Below are positions 1-11,287 of a DNA stretch of 64,000 nucleotides, piece after piece. Origin of the DNA: UBA6168 sp964573725 (GTDB lineage Bacteria; Bacteroidota; Bacteroidia; Chitinophagales; Saprospiraceae); contig CAZNLJ010000002.1 in the NCBI GenBank assembly GCA_964573725.1, positions 122,944 to 186,943 on the forward strand. The letters are read 5' to 3'. The translations under genes were made by a program, and so were the position numbers. The notes beneath the pieces are model-generated. The model worked only from the letters and a program-made list of their open reading frames with translations, had not been told where the DNA came from and did no database searches. The first letter of the stretch is position 1. The number at the start of each line of letters is the position of its first letter.

Positions 1-59
1 TGCATCCAAGGGCGGGGACAGGAAACGGGTAGGTGCCGGGCGCTGCCCGGGCGTGCCAT

Positions 60-782
60 TCAATGCCGGAAGACCACCTCATCGAAGGGGACCCGATACC
101 GGGGACCCCAAACTCCCCTTTCCGTACCTTTCCCGATGGCGACCACCATATTGATTTCTGCGCCGCGGGGCAATCCGAGCGCCCGACGGACCCGTCGCGC
201 GTCAAACCCTTCCATCGGGCAGGAATCGAAATCGGCGGCGGCGATGGCCAGCATGAACTGTTGGGCGGCCAAGGCGCAGGACTTGTGCACCACCACCCGT
301 TGGCTGCAACGGCCGCCCATCCTGGGGAAAGGTCTCAGCAAGCCCATGAACCAGCTCGTCAGGAAGCGGAAGGCCCCCATGATCCCGAAAGGGTCGCTGC
401 GGTACATCAGCGGGACGAGCTGCCCGTAGTAGCGCAGGCCGTTCCGCTGCAACTTGTTCGGTTCTCCTTGAATGCCGTCGCGGACAAGCGCATAGTTCCA
501 CCGGGCCCTTTCCTTCCAGCGGTCCTTCCGGGTGACGAAAACGACCAGTTGCCGGGCGGTCCGGGCGGCCGATTGGTTGAGGCAGAGGGGTACGAACCGT
601 TCCTTTTCCTCCGGCGTCCGGATCCAGTGAAATTCCCACAGCTGCATGTTGCTGCTGTTGGGAGCCAGTACGGCACATTCCAGGGCCTGGAGGACGACCT
701 CATCCGGGACGGGGACATCCGGGTCGAAACTGCGGTTGGAGCGGCGGCGTTCCACGATTTGCCGAAAGGAATCCGTATGCAT
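60..782 (-). CDS. Nitroreductase family protein
   Basis: 240-residue protein of the FMN-dependent nitroreductase fold. The N-terminus has the family's early Arg-rich motif (VERRRSNRSF), followed by an Asn/Ser segment (APNSSNMQLWEF) of the kind that binds the FMN phosphate and ring. Near the C-terminus a GLPRGAEINMVVAIGKG stretch matches the strand that closes the flavin site. Members reduce nitro groups, quinones or enones with NAD(P)H; the substrate here cannot be told. A middle segment (about residues 115-160) is longer and more hydrophobic than in minimal nitroreductases. It is transcribed away from groEL-groES and separated from it by the groEL terminator. Start ATG at 782 gives a full-length family N-terminus. 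Confidence 0.85.
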   Translation of the reverse strand: MHTDSFRQIVERRRSNRSFDPDVPVPDEVVLQALECAVLAPNSSNMQLWEFHWIRTPEEKERFVPLCLNQSAARTARQLVVFVTRKDRWKERARWNYALVRDGIQGEPNKLQRNGLRYYGQLVPLMYRSDPFGIMGAFRFLTSWFMGLLRPFPRMGGRCSQRVVVHKSCALAAQQFMLAIAAADFDSCPMEGFDARRVRRALGLPRGAEINMVVAIGKGTERGVWGPRYRVPFDEVVFRH

Positions 783-850
783 AGGAAATGAAGTGTGGCG
801 GGAAGGCGGCCGGATGGGATACCGTACCGGAACCCTGCCGGGTCAAATCA

Positions 851-880
851 GGAAAGCCCTTCCGGGGGGAAGGGCTTTCC
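851..880 (-). terminator. Terminator of the groES-groEL operon
   Basis: Perfect 13-bp inverted repeat (GGAAAGCCCTTCC and its complement) around a four-base loop. It lies 43 bases past the groEL stop and is followed on the minus strand by a short T-containing tail. It separates groEL from the nitroreductase gene. Confidence 0.75.
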
Positions 881-922
881 GTTTCGTACGTGCTGCATTC
901 CCGACGGGAATGGAGGAGGTCA

Positions 923-2554
<1,632 letters not shown>

Positions 2555-2610
2555 GATGTCGATGTTATTTTTTGATTTGTAAATAAGGTGTTACGCAGTG
2601 GGTACGTACT

Positions 2611-2889
2611 TTATCCCAGGATGACCAGGATATCGTCTTCCCGCATGATGAGGTAATCCTCCCCTTCGTAGGAGAGTTCCTGACCGGCGTATTTGCCGTA
2701 CAGTACCACATCTCCTTCCTTCACCGTCATGGCGTTGCCATCCTTTCCGGGGCCAACCGCCACGACGTGTCCGCGCTGTGGCTTTTCCTTCGCGGTATCG
2801 GGGATGATGATGCCCCCTCTCGTCATTTCTTCGGCCGGAGCCGGCTTTACGACAACGCGATCGTTGATAGGCTTGAAATTCATAGTCAT
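2611..2889 (-). CDS. groES: Co-chaperonin GroES (10 kDa subunit)
   Basis: 92-residue co-chaperonin that caps the GroEL ring. It starts MTMNFKPINDRVVVKP, has the mobile-loop region (TRGGIIIPDTAKEKPQRG) that docks on GroEL, and ends with a beta-strand (EDDILVILG) typical of the family. The first ATG at 2889 and a second two codons later are both possible; the difference is trivial. It is first gene of the groES-groEL operon. The roughly 240-base upstream region contains an inverted repeat at 3011-3025 but no clear consensus promoter. Confidence 0.97.
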   Translation of the reverse strand: MTMNFKPINDRVVVKPAPAEEMTRGGIIIPDTAKEKPQRGHVVAVGPGKDGNAMTVKEGDVVLYGKYAGQELSYEGEDYLIMREDDILVILG

Positions 2890-3010
2890 CTACGTTTTGT
2901 TAATTATTAATATGTGACCGATAGTGCACCGGGCGGTGCGGCGTCCGTCAGGACCCCGTGCCACCGGCCGGCGAATGGCAAACATCACGTTTCGTGCCAT
3001 GCCAGGAAAA

Positions 3011-3025
3011 GTGACTTTCTGTCAC
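3011..3025. repeat. Inverted repeat upstream of groES
   Basis: GTGAC, five bases, GTCAC: a perfect 5-bp dyad about 120 bases before the groES start. It could be an operator half-site pair or chance. It does not match CIRCE. Confidence 0.25.
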
Positions 3026-3131
3026 ATGCGGTCCCCGGACGGCGGAAATAATAACAGGGAAGGGAGGACAATTTGTCCGACAGGATCCCGCCCCCGGCGG
3101 CGGGCAGGGTGAGGAAGGGGGTGGACGGCGT

Positions 3132-4025
3132 TCAGAAGCCGCCGGTCACGACGGCCAGTTTCCCGTCCTTGCTCAGTGCCATGCGGGTGATTTGGGTGAC
3201 GCCGATGGTCTTGAGGTCGACCACCTCCTTCCAGGCATCCCGTTTCACGAGGGGGTGCATGCGGTAGATGCGGCTACCTTTGCCCATAAGGATGGAGCCG
3301 TCGTCGAGGATGACGAAATCCTCCGATCCCGGCAAGGCCAGGGAAATTTCCTGAATCTCCAGGGAATTCCGGTCCATGGCCTTGATGACATGGCGGTCTT
3401 CGGTAATTTTGTGGACGAATACCAGGCGGCCGTTCGGAGAGAGGCCGAAGCAACGGCCGATATCGGAAGTGATGTATTGCGTCGCCCCGTCCCGGATATC
3501 GGCGACGGACAGGAAGTTGGGGTTTGCGACATTGAAAACCGCCAGGCGGGACATATCCAACCAGTGGTAATAACCGATTCCCCGAAGGAAACGGAACACC
3601 GGTTTGCCGCTGTCCTTGCGGTCTAAAGGATATTGCCAGAGCCGTTGGGTACGGTCTTCGTCCTTTTCCACCCGGACCACGGAAAAATGGAGCCCGTCCT
3701 CCGTCATCCGGGGGGAGTATTCCGATTCCGCCGTATTTGTCAATTGCAGCTGCTGTCTTTTTTCCAGGTCCAGGAGATGGATGTCCGTCTGGTCCTGCCC
3801 TTCCATGCCGACGGTGAGCAGCAATTCGTGCTCGCTGATGAAACAGGGTTGGTTGTTATAACCGCGGGGATTGAATCCGGTCAGGTATTTGGGTTCGGAA
3901 AATTGCAGGGCCGAATCCTGCCAGGACAAGCGGAACAGGAAGACCGCGGAACGAGGCAGGTCCTGGGCGCACAGGGATGCCATCGGCAACAGCAGCATGG
4001 AAAGCCAAAGAAACACATGGGACAT
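3132..4025 (-). CDS. Secreted TolB-like beta-propeller protein
   Basis: 297-residue exported protein. The N-terminus is a clear signal peptide (hydrophobic core, cleavage likely after SLCA, leaving Gln). The rest reads as repeated WD/TolB-type blades: segments of the form display-value-then-strand, such as SPRMTEDGLHFSVVRV and RCFGLSPNGRLVFVHK. Proteins of this type in Bacteroidota sit in the periplasm or outer membrane and act as scaffolds; no enzymatic motif is visible. It is divergently transcribed from the sugar dehydrogenase gene with about 280 bases between them. It is monocistronic, as groES reads in the same direction only after a 242-base gap. Confidence 0.6.
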   Translation of the reverse strand: MSHVFLWLSMLLLPMASLCAQDLPRSAVFLFRLSWQDSALQFSEPKYLTGFNPRGYNNQPCFISEHELLLTVGMEGQDQTDIHLLDLEKRQQLQLTNTAESEYSPRMTEDGLHFSVVRVEKDEDRTQRLWQYPLDRKDSGKPVFRFLRGIGYYHWLDMSRLAVFNVANPNFLSVADIRDGATQYITSDIGRCFGLSPNGRLVFVHKITEDRHVIKAMDRNSLEIQEISLALPGSEDFVILDDGSILMGKGSRIYRMHPLVKRDAWKEVVDLKTIGVTQITRMALSKDGKLAVVTGGF

Positions 4026-4255
4026 CGCGATGAGATTGAAAGGGTCACCAACAGGCGGTTGCCACCTGAGAAAGCCGGGTGGGAACGGCAGCTTCTGTCA
4101 GCGGGCTGACGATTACCGGAAAAGCGGCCATCTTCAGACCCACCGAATCGACAAACGTTACGAACTTCCGCTATGCACACCGGAAAGCCTGCGAGCCAAC
4201 CGGACAGGTGGCGGGACGACGGATGCCGATATGCAATTCCGTCTCCGCGAACGCC

Positions 4256-4287
4256 TTGATTTTTTCACAAAGTAAGGGATAATTTAC
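4256..4287 (+). promoter_or_regulatory. Candidate promoter of the sugar dehydrogenase gene
   Basis: TTG at 4256-4258, 21 bases, then TAATTTAC at 4280-4287, close to the Bacteroidota TAnnTTTG box. It lies just upstream of the ATG at 4303 and would give a very short leader. Confidence 0.4.
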
Positions 4288-4302
4288 AAAAAAAGACAAA
4301 AG

Positions 4303-6384
4303 ATGGTGAAACTATACCTCCTCCTGCTGCCCTGCATCCTCCTGCCGGCCGTACTGTCCGCGCAGCCGAACATCGGATTGGTCACTTTTGCCGGTGGCTT
4401 CACCAAGCCTGTCGACATCGCCCATTGCGGGGACGACCGGCTCTTCATCGTGGAGCAACGGGGAATCATCTGGATATTGGACCAGGCGGGAAACAAGTTG
4501 CCGACCCCCTACCTGAACATCGACCCGCAGGTCGGTTCCAACGGCAACGAGCAAGGCCTGCTCGGGCTGGCCTTTCATCCGTCCTATGCGGAAAACGGGC
4601 TTTTCTTTGTCTGTTTCACGAACAACAGCGGAGACACGCGGGTCGTGCGGTACCAGGTAAAGGCCGGCAACCCCAACGAGGCGGACCCGGCATCCGCCCT
4701 GGTGCTGTTGGAAGTGGACCAACCCTACAGCAACCACAACGGCGGTTGCCTGCAATTCGGGCCGGACGGCTACCTGTATGTCGGGTTGGGCGACGGAGGC
4801 TCCGGGGGAGACCCGCAGCACAACGGGCAGAAACGCACCACCCTGCTCGGAAAGATGCTCCGGCTCGATGTCGACAACGGCACGCCCTATGCCATTCCGC
4901 CGGACAATCCCTTTGTCGGGGATGCTTCCACCCTGGATGAAATATGGGCCTTGGGTTTACGCAATCCCTGGCGGTTCCGTTTCGACCGGCAGACCGGCGA
5001 CCTCTGGATCGGGGACGTCGGGCAGGATGCCTGGGAGGAAATCAACTTCCAGCCCGCCGGTGCGGCCGGCGGCCGGAATTACGGTTGGCGCTGTCTGGAA
5101 GGGACACACAATTACAACACCGGTGGCTGTACGGACATCGCCGACATGGTACTTCCGGTAGCGGAATACGCCAACAACTTCAGCAACGGATGTTCCGTCA
5201 CCGGCGGCACCGTCTACCGGGGCTGCCGTTACCCCGCATTGTATGGACATTACCTCTACACCGACTACTGTTCCGGCATCATATGGTCCCTCTTTCCCGA
5301 CGGAAACGGCAGCTTCCAGCAGACCCAGCTGGCAAACCTGGCGGATTTCCAGTTCGTCGCTTTCGGCGAGGACAACCGGGGGGAACTGTTGCTTGCGGGA
5401 CTTGGCAGCGGCCTCATCTACCGGTTGGTGGAAACGACGGAAACATTCTCTTACACGGTGACAGTCCAGCCGCCGGCCTGTCCCGCCGCCCACGACGGTA
5501 GTGTCCTGGTGACGGTCACCGGCGGACCGATGCCTGCCTCCCTGGTATGGAGCCACGGCGCCGAAGGCCTGCAAGCGGACCAACTCCCCGCCGGCACCTA
5601 CCAGCTGACCATCACCGGAGACAACGGCTGCACCGTGCAGGAAACCATCGACCTGTCTCCGGCCATCCAGTCCTCCTTCGCCGTTACGGACGAATCCTGT
5701 CCGGGCGCGGCGGATGGCGCGGCCAGCCTGCAACTGACCGGAAACATCGAGCCTGCCACCGCCCTTTGGTCGGACGGCGTCGATGGTTTCGAGCGCAACG
5801 GACTGTCGGCCGGCTCCTACATCGTTACCATCACCGCCGACGAAGGCTGCCAATGGGCTGACACCGTGAACCTGTCCACCCTGTACGACGCCCCGCCCCT
5901 ACCGCAGGTCCTTGTCACGGACGACACCCTGCTCAGCGTCCAGGACGCCTACGAAACTTATCAATGGCTGCTGGACGGCAACCCACTGCCGGGTGCCGGC
6001 GGACCGACCTGGACGGCCACCGTACCGGGGTACTACCAGGTTGTCGTCACCAACACCCAAGGCTGCAGCAGCCAGGGTGAGCCGGTATTCGCCGGGATTA
6101 CCGCCACAGAGGCCCTTCCCGCCGGGGTCCGGTCCATCCGCATCGGCCCCAATCCCTTCCGGGACAAACTGACCATCCGGATGGACGGTGCCGGCCTTCC
6201 CCGCGGGACCTTGGTCCGACTCGATGACCCGCGGGGACGGACGGTTTGGGAAACAACACATGATTTCGGTTCCGGTGAGCCTTTCGCCGTCGACGTTCCG
6301 CCCCTGCCGGCCGGGGCGTACGTGTTGTCCATCGTATTTCCGGACGGGAAGCCTTGGTCCTGCCTCCTGACCAAGGAGTACTGA
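4303..6384 (+). CDS. Secreted PQQ-type sugar dehydrogenase with T9SS sorting domain
   Basis: 693-residue secreted protein. A signal peptide (residues 1-19, ending SAQ) is followed by a glucose/sorbosone dehydrogenase six-blade propeller to about residue 375. The family hallmarks include NEQGLLGLAFHP, the HNGGCLQFGPDGYLYVGLGDGG region (Ca/PQQ-site vicinity) and ALGLRNPWRFRFD. Two SprB/PKD-like Cys-containing repeats follow (about 380-525), then an Ig-like segment and a C-terminal type A T9SS domain (IGPNPFRDKLTIRM ... LPAGAYVLSI). It should oxidise aldoses at the cell surface if PQQ is available. It is transcribed alone, convergent with the next gene. The catalytic assignment is by family similarity. 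Confidence 0.85.
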   Translation: MVKLYLLLLPCILLPAVLSAQPNIGLVTFAGGFTKPVDIAHCGDDRLFIVEQRGIIWILDQAGNKLPTPYLNIDPQVGSNGNEQGLLGLAFHPSYAENGLFFVCFTNNSGDTRVVRYQVKAGNPNEADPASALVLLEVDQPYSNHNGGCLQFGPDGYLYVGLGDGGSGGDPQHNGQKRTTLLGKMLRLDVDNGTPYAIPPDNPFVGDASTLDEIWALGLRNPWRFRFDRQTGDLWIGDVGQDAWEEINFQPAGAAGGRNYGWRCLEGTHNYNTGGCTDIADMVLPVAEYANNFSNGCSVTGGTVYRGCRYPALYGHYLYTDYCSGIIWSLFPDGNGSFQQTQLANLADFQFVAFGEDNRGELLLAGLGSGLIYRLVETTETFSYTVTVQPPACPAAHDGSVLVTVTGGPMPASLVWSHGAEGLQADQLPAGTYQLTITGDNGCTVQETIDLSPAIQSSFAVTDESCPGAADGAASLQLTGNIEPATALWSDGVDGFERNGLSAGSYIVTITADEGCQWADTVNLSTLYDAPPLPQVLVTDDTLLSVQDAYETYQWLLDGNPLPGAGGPTWTATVPGYYQVVVTNTQGCSSQGEPVFAGITATEALPAGVRSIRIGPNPFRDKLTIRMDGAGLPRGTLVRLDDPRGRTVWETTHDFGSGEPFAVDVPPLPAGAYVLSIVFPDGKPWSCLLTKEY

Positions 6385-6436
6385 ACAGGACCGGGAGATG
6401 TCGGCCGGATGGTTCGGTCGCCGGTCCGGGCAGGGT

Positions 6437-7969
6437 TCAAACCCGATCCGATGCGGCCAGTTTGTCGAGCACATGCCGCCACAATCGGTCGTAGGGAACG
6501 ATTTCCAAGGAATCGAGGGAGCTGCCGTTGTAATAGGAAGCCCCTTTGACCGGAGCGGCATCCCATTGCCGGGCGGAAGGCGGGAGGAATGCGGGCGAGA
6601 AACCGGCTTTACCTAGAATTACCAGCAGGCGGATGAATTCGACCAAAGCGGCATGACGGTCCCGGTCGAGTTTCCGGACGGCCATGCTCCGCAGGCGTTC
6701 CACCTGTACGGCGGCCTCCGCCAGCATGCCTCTGTCCATCAGGAAAAGGACTTGGGCGATGACCTGGTGGACCAGCAGCAGCCGCATGGCACGCGGAAGG
6801 ACAATCGGTTCCTCCAAAAAGCGGGAAAGCCGGAAAGACTTGAGCACCCTGGCCTTGAGGGTGTCCGGAAAATCACCTTCCAGCAGGAAGTACCGGAGAT
6901 AGATTTCGAAAGTCTGCCATTTTGTCTTTTCCACCGCATCCAGTTTCCGGAACGCGGGATGGGCGGCGGCTTGGTCCAGGATGGCGAGGCCGTCCACGAA
7001 TTGCCCGGTACGGAGGGCCAGCAGGAGGTACCACTCCAGGTATCGGAACCAAGCTTCGCTTCCCGGGACGAGCCGGTCGAGGTCGGATTCGGCAAACCGG
7101 CCGGCGGACTGGAAATCCCCCAGGTGCAGGGCCGCCAGCATCCGTTTCAACAGGAAGGGATGCTGTCTTTCCGCGGTAAGGAAATCCGGGTGGGCGTGGG
7201 CGAGTCTCAGTGCATCGTTGCAGGCCCGGAGCATGGCGTCGAAATCCCCTTCCATTTCATGTCGGATGACCCAGGCCTCGAACCGGTGCAGGTGGATGGC
7301 GGGCACATCGAAAGTATCCGACAGGCGGTCCAGGGCCTGGCAATGCGGGTCCATCGCGGCAGCCTGGCCGGAATCGGTGGTCTGGTCCGAGGACCGGTGC
7401 ATCATCCGGACACGTTGACAGGCTTCCTCCGCCGCCATTTCGGCCTGCAAACGGGTGCCGTGCTGCCGGAGCACGGCATCGTATTCCCGGAATGCCGCTT
7501 CCTGACCCGCCGAGGCGGCGAATTGCCGCAATACCCGGGCGGCGCCGACCACCAAATCCGTAAACCCGTGGCGCAGGGCGGTCTGCAGTACTTGCCGGGC
7601 CAGTTGGTAGGCTGCCTGCTCCGCCCCGTTCGCCCGCAGGATCTGCAAGAGGGCCCATTCCTTCTGGCAGGTATGGTAGGCCGAATCGAAACGGCCGATA
7701 CCCGGCTGGGTGACATCGATGAAGAACAGGGTGTTGAGCAGCCGTTTGCGGAACCTGGATTTCAGCTGCCGGTACCTGTCATCGGTCGGCAGGGAACCGT
7801 ACAGGAGCTCCGCCGCCTCCTTGTCGCTGTGGACCCGGCCTTCCAGCAAGGCCGTATAAAACTCCCCGAACTTGCTCCGTTTATCCTCCGGGGCCGATGC
7901 GTCGAGTATCTCGATGCTGCCAACCTTTTTCCGGGTCAGGATACCGGCGATTTCCAACAGGTTTTTCAT
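6437..7969 (-). CDS. Conserved helical protein of unknown function
   Basis: 510 residues from the chosen start (MKNLLEIAGILTRKKVGSIEILD). An ORF extends 34 codons further upstream, but that part is Pro/Arg-rich and unlike a protein start. The protein is Leu/Ala/Arg-rich and almost wholly alpha-helical in appearance. Repeating helix pairs in the middle and C-terminal thirds resemble TPR or similar solenoid repeats. No signal peptide, membrane segment or catalytic motif is visible. The first 90 residues form a distinct, more polar region (EFYTALLEGRVHSDKEAAEL). I do not recognise the family. It lies convergent with the sugar dehydrogenase and downstream of the amylase-type gene, with a 218-base gap, so operon membership is uncertain. 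Confidence 0.6.
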   Translation of the reverse strand: MKNLLEIAGILTRKKVGSIEILDASAPEDKRSKFGEFYTALLEGRVHSDKEAAELLYGSLPTDDRYRQLKSRFRKRLLNTLFFIDVTQPGIGRFDSAYHTCQKEWALLQILRANGAEQAAYQLARQVLQTALRHGFTDLVVGAARVLRQFAASAGQEAAFREYDAVLRQHGTRLQAEMAAEEACQRVRMMHRSSDQTTDSGQAAAMDPHCQALDRLSDTFDVPAIHLHRFEAWVIRHEMEGDFDAMLRACNDALRLAHAHPDFLTAERQHPFLLKRMLAALHLGDFQSAGRFAESDLDRLVPGSEAWFRYLEWYLLLALRTGQFVDGLAILDQAAAHPAFRKLDAVEKTKWQTFEIYLRYFLLEGDFPDTLKARVLKSFRLSRFLEEPIVLPRAMRLLLVHQVIAQVLFLMDRGMLAEAAVQVERLRSMAVRKLDRDRHAALVEFIRLLVILGKAGFSPAFLPPSARQWDAAPVKGASYYNGSSLDSLEIVPYDRLWRHVLDKLAASDRV

Positions 7970-8187
7970 GCTTGCTCGATAATTGGACGGGTTCCCGTCA
8001 TGGGGGCGGAGACCGCCCATCGATGACCGATTCCGGAAGGCCGCCGGAGGGCATTGCCCATCCGAAGGCACGGATAACCCAAGCCCATCCAGGAAGGAAG
8101 GTCCACTTCATGCGCGGATTGCCGACCGTACTTGGAGCGGCCGACAGGAGGTGGAGCCGCTTGCCCGAGGGCAATGCCACCCCGTCG

Positions 8188-11019
8188 TCAAGGCTGGGCG
8201 ACCAGCCATTTCCGGACATCCCTGCGTCCGTCGACCTCCAACCAAACGAAATACATGCCGGCCGGAAGTGCGGCGCCCAGTTCCAGGCGATGGGTGCCGG
8301 GAGCCAAGGATGCCGGGGGCAGTACCCGGACCGTTCGGCCCCGGGTGTCCAGGACCAGCACGCGCACCGAAGCCTCCTTCGGCAAGGAAAAGCCGACGGA
8401 GGCGGCACCGTTTGCCGATGGGTTGGGGAAGACCGACCATTCCCCATCCATGGCCCTAGTTTCCGCCGCACCGGTATAAGGAGTGGGCGGGGTCACAGGC
8501 TGGTCCGTGTACAGCCGGTACTCACCGGCCGCCAGCGGCAGCGGAGCGTTGGTGGTGCCGACGGAAAGGCTTTGGCCCGTAAAATATTCGTACCACTCCC
8601 CGGTGTGTTGGAAATTAGGGGTAACGGAGGCTTCCTGCATACCGAAATTACCCAGTACGACGGCGTTCATCTCGGGGTGGTTGAGGTGGATGGTCTTTTG
8701 GAAACCGCTCACGTTCATGACGAAATTGTTGGTATGGAACGTGGGGTAATTGTTCCGGAGATGCAGCAGGGAACGGATCACCTCATAGACCGCCAGTCGC
8801 TCCGGGTTGCCCCGGTAATCCCAACGGATAGGTTTGGGATCCAGCCGGCAGCCGTTGACCGTGCCGTTGGTGCACCAGTTGATGGAGTAATCGTATCCCA
8901 GTTCCCCGAATTGCCATAACATCTTAGGACCCGGGACCGTGTAGAAGAACACGTTGGCCAGTTCCGTCCGGTCGAGGGCCGTATAAAGGTTCCGCGTGTC
9001 ATAGGATCCGGAGGCATTCCCATACTGCAGGCATTTGTAGACGAGGCGTTCCTCATCGTGACTTTCGATGTAGCCGATGAGATGGGGGTTGCTCCAGCCG
9101 CGGCTTTTGTGGGAAATACCGGACAAGTTGGAGGGATACCCCATGGCCGCCTCGATGTATTGGTTATGGGGGCCGAAACCGGACCAGGTCATCATGCCGT
9201 AATCGGTCAGTTCCTTTTCCTCGTTGTTTGCGGCGAAATGTTCCAGGGTGACGTAGGCATCGGGGCTGACGGCCCAAATCGAATCCGCGTACTCCTTGAG
9301 GATGGCAATCCGGGCCGCGTCATAAGCGCCGGCATCCCAGGGGCCGTTCGTATTTTGCGTCAGGCCTTTCGAGAGGTCGAACCGGAAACCGTCCACCTTA
9401 TATCGGGTGAGCCAGTGCCGGAGGGTCTTGGCGACATATTTCCGGGTGGCGGGACTTTCGTGGTTGAAATCGAAGAAAACGTTGAAATCATGCGTCGGCG
9501 AGGGGTTGAGCCAGGGATTGTCGGGAGCCGGCCGGAAATTGGCCTCATCCCAATACAGCATGCACAGGGGGTTCCTTTCGTGGGCGTGGTTGAAGACCAC
9601 ATCGACGATGACCGCCATACCCCGGGCGTGGCAGGCATCCACGACCGCCTGGAAGGCCTCCGGCGTCCCGTAGGCCTTGTCGAGGGCATAATGATAGGTC
9701 GGGTTATACCCCCAGCTCTGGTTGCCGTCGAATTCGTTGACCGGCATGAACTCGACGGCGGTGATGCCCAAACGCTGGAGGTAATCCAGCGTATCGACCA
9801 AGGTCTGGTAGCTGCGGGTATGCAGGAAATCACGCATCAGCATTTCATAGATGACAAGTTGCTGCTGCGGGGGGCGCTGGAAGTCCGGCACCGTCCAAGG
9901 ATAATCCGGGGCGGCCGTCCGGAACAGCGAGACGATGCCGGAAGTCTTGCCGAGGGGATAAGCCGGCATATCCGGGAAATTTTCCTCCGGGATCCAGCCG
10001 TCGTTGGCGGGATCGAGGATTAGCTCCGAATAGGGGTCGCCGATGCGGATGCTCCCGTCCACCACATATTGGAAGGCGTAATACTGCCCGGGTATCAGTC
10101 CGGAGACCTCGGTCCACCAGGTATTGCCGTCCGGCGTCCGTTTCAATTGGTATTCATCCAGGAATTGCCAATCGTTGAAATCCCCCAGCAGGAAGACATT
10201 ACCCTTATCCGGTGCATAGAGGGCGAACAGGACGGAGGTATCGCTGCGGTAATTGATGCCGAGGTCGGCACCGGGCGGCAGCGCTTGCGTCACGACCCCG
10301 GCGGGCACCACATACGTGAAGGTGGCGCTGGCCGTCTCCGTGCCGTTGTCCGCCTGGAACTCCACCAGATGGACCCCGCCGGTGGAGACGGGGATGGCGA
10401 AGTTGAGCTGGGTACCGGCGGATTCGGCGATAAGTACGCCGTTGTCATACAGCCGGAGGTCGGCGGATTGGGAGGCGATGCCCTGAAAAGGGATCACGGC
10501 GCCCAGGTTGGTGAACAGGGCGGTGGACGAGGGGGACTGGATGACGGCCGACAGGGCGAGGTTGTCCGGATAGACATCGTGGAAAATATCCGTCCCGCCG
10601 ACATCCTTTCCCTCCAGGCTTCCGTTGGCATTGCGGAAGACGAAAGCCATCTGGAGGATTTGTTCCGAGGGGTTGGTGACGTTGTACCGTGCGCGGATAC
10701 TGGGGCTGACGGCATAGCTATAGACGTCCGGCTGCCCCGGGACCGGCGTCATTTTCCAATCCGCATTGGCCACCCCCCATTGGGTGAACACATATTTCCA
10801 ATCGCTGGGGGAGGCGCTGTTGGAGGTGATCAGGCCGGCGTGCAGGTAGACATCGCAATTGCAGCCCGCCAAGCCACCCGTCCCTTCCGCGGCGTTGAAA
10901 TACACCGTGACCGGCTCGTTGGCGGTCGGGAAGGCCGGATCCGTCCAGAGGACCTGCCCGGCGGCCGATGGAAGGAACGTTCGCAGGAGCAGGAAAATCA
11001 GCATGATGGCGTAACGCAT
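8188..11019 (-). CDS. Secreted GH13 alpha-amylase-family enzyme, T9SS type A
   Basis: 943-residue secreted glycoside hydrolase. Signal peptide at residues 1-21, then two N-terminal beta-sandwich regions including an E-set/CBM48-like module (about 255-340, APDKGNVFLLGDFNDWQ), the GH13 barrel (about 385-730), a C-terminal beta domain, and a type A T9SS signal (WSVFPNPSANG ... LPAGMYFVWLEV). The catalytic residues read as Asp548 (VDGFRFDLSKG), Glu593 (VTLEHF) and Asp655 (IESHDEE). The region around VVFNHAH is the usual conserved GH13 motif I. It should cleave or rearrange alpha-1,4/1,6-glucans at the cell surface; exact specificity is open. Nearby surface proteins also carry glucan-binding-like modules. 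Confidence 0.9.
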   Translation of the reverse strand: MRYAIMLIFLLLRTFLPSAAGQVLWTDPAFPTANEPVTVYFNAAEGTGGLAGCNCDVYLHAGLITSNSASPSDWKYVFTQWGVANADWKMTPVPGQPDVYSYAVSPSIRARYNVTNPSEQILQMAFVFRNANGSLEGKDVGGTDIFHDVYPDNLALSAVIQSPSSTALFTNLGAVIPFQGIASQSADLRLYDNGVLIAESAGTQLNFAIPVSTGGVHLVEFQADNGTETASATFTYVVPAGVVTQALPPGADLGINYRSDTSVLFALYAPDKGNVFLLGDFNDWQFLDEYQLKRTPDGNTWWTEVSGLIPGQYYAFQYVVDGSIRIGDPYSELILDPANDGWIPEENFPDMPAYPLGKTSGIVSLFRTAAPDYPWTVPDFQRPPQQQLVIYEMLMRDFLHTRSYQTLVDTLDYLQRLGITAVEFMPVNEFDGNQSWGYNPTYHYALDKAYGTPEAFQAVVDACHARGMAVIVDVVFNHAHERNPLCMLYWDEANFRPAPDNPWLNPSPTHDFNVFFDFNHESPATRKYVAKTLRHWLTRYKVDGFRFDLSKGLTQNTNGPWDAGAYDAARIAILKEYADSIWAVSPDAYVTLEHFAANNEEKELTDYGMMTWSGFGPHNQYIEAAMGYPSNLSGISHKSRGWSNPHLIGYIESHDEERLVYKCLQYGNASGSYDTRNLYTALDRTELANVFFYTVPGPKMLWQFGELGYDYSINWCTNGTVNGCRLDPKPIRWDYRGNPERLAVYEVIRSLLHLRNNYPTFHTNNFVMNVSGFQKTIHLNHPEMNAVVLGNFGMQEASVTPNFQHTGEWYEYFTGQSLSVGTTNAPLPLAAGEYRLYTDQPVTPPTPYTGAAETRAMDGEWSVFPNPSANGAASVGFSLPKEASVRVLVLDTRGRTVRVLPPASLAPGTHRLELGAALPAGMYFVWLEVDGRRDVRKWLVAQP

Positions 11020-11287
11020 AACAGTTTATTTTATGGGTGACAAAACGAGGTCCTGCCGGGACGGCAGCCGGATGGACGGGAAGCGGGTACACATCCGGGG
11101 CCCCGTCCGTTGCCGGGGACAGGGCAGCCGGACACCGGCGGCAAGGGTGGACGGCCGAAAAAACCTGCCGAACATCCGATGAAGACAAATTTCGCAATCG
11201 GGAAGGTAATTTCCCATGAAATTCCATTAGAAACCCCTTAGGTCTTGATAAAAACAGGCAGGCGGGACAACCGGCGAACGGCGGCGG

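Noticed and set aside
3011..3025. CIRCE operator for HrcA before groES
   Set aside because: The dyad is GTGAC-N5-GTCAC, not the 9-bp TTAGCACTC/GAGTGCTAA pattern.
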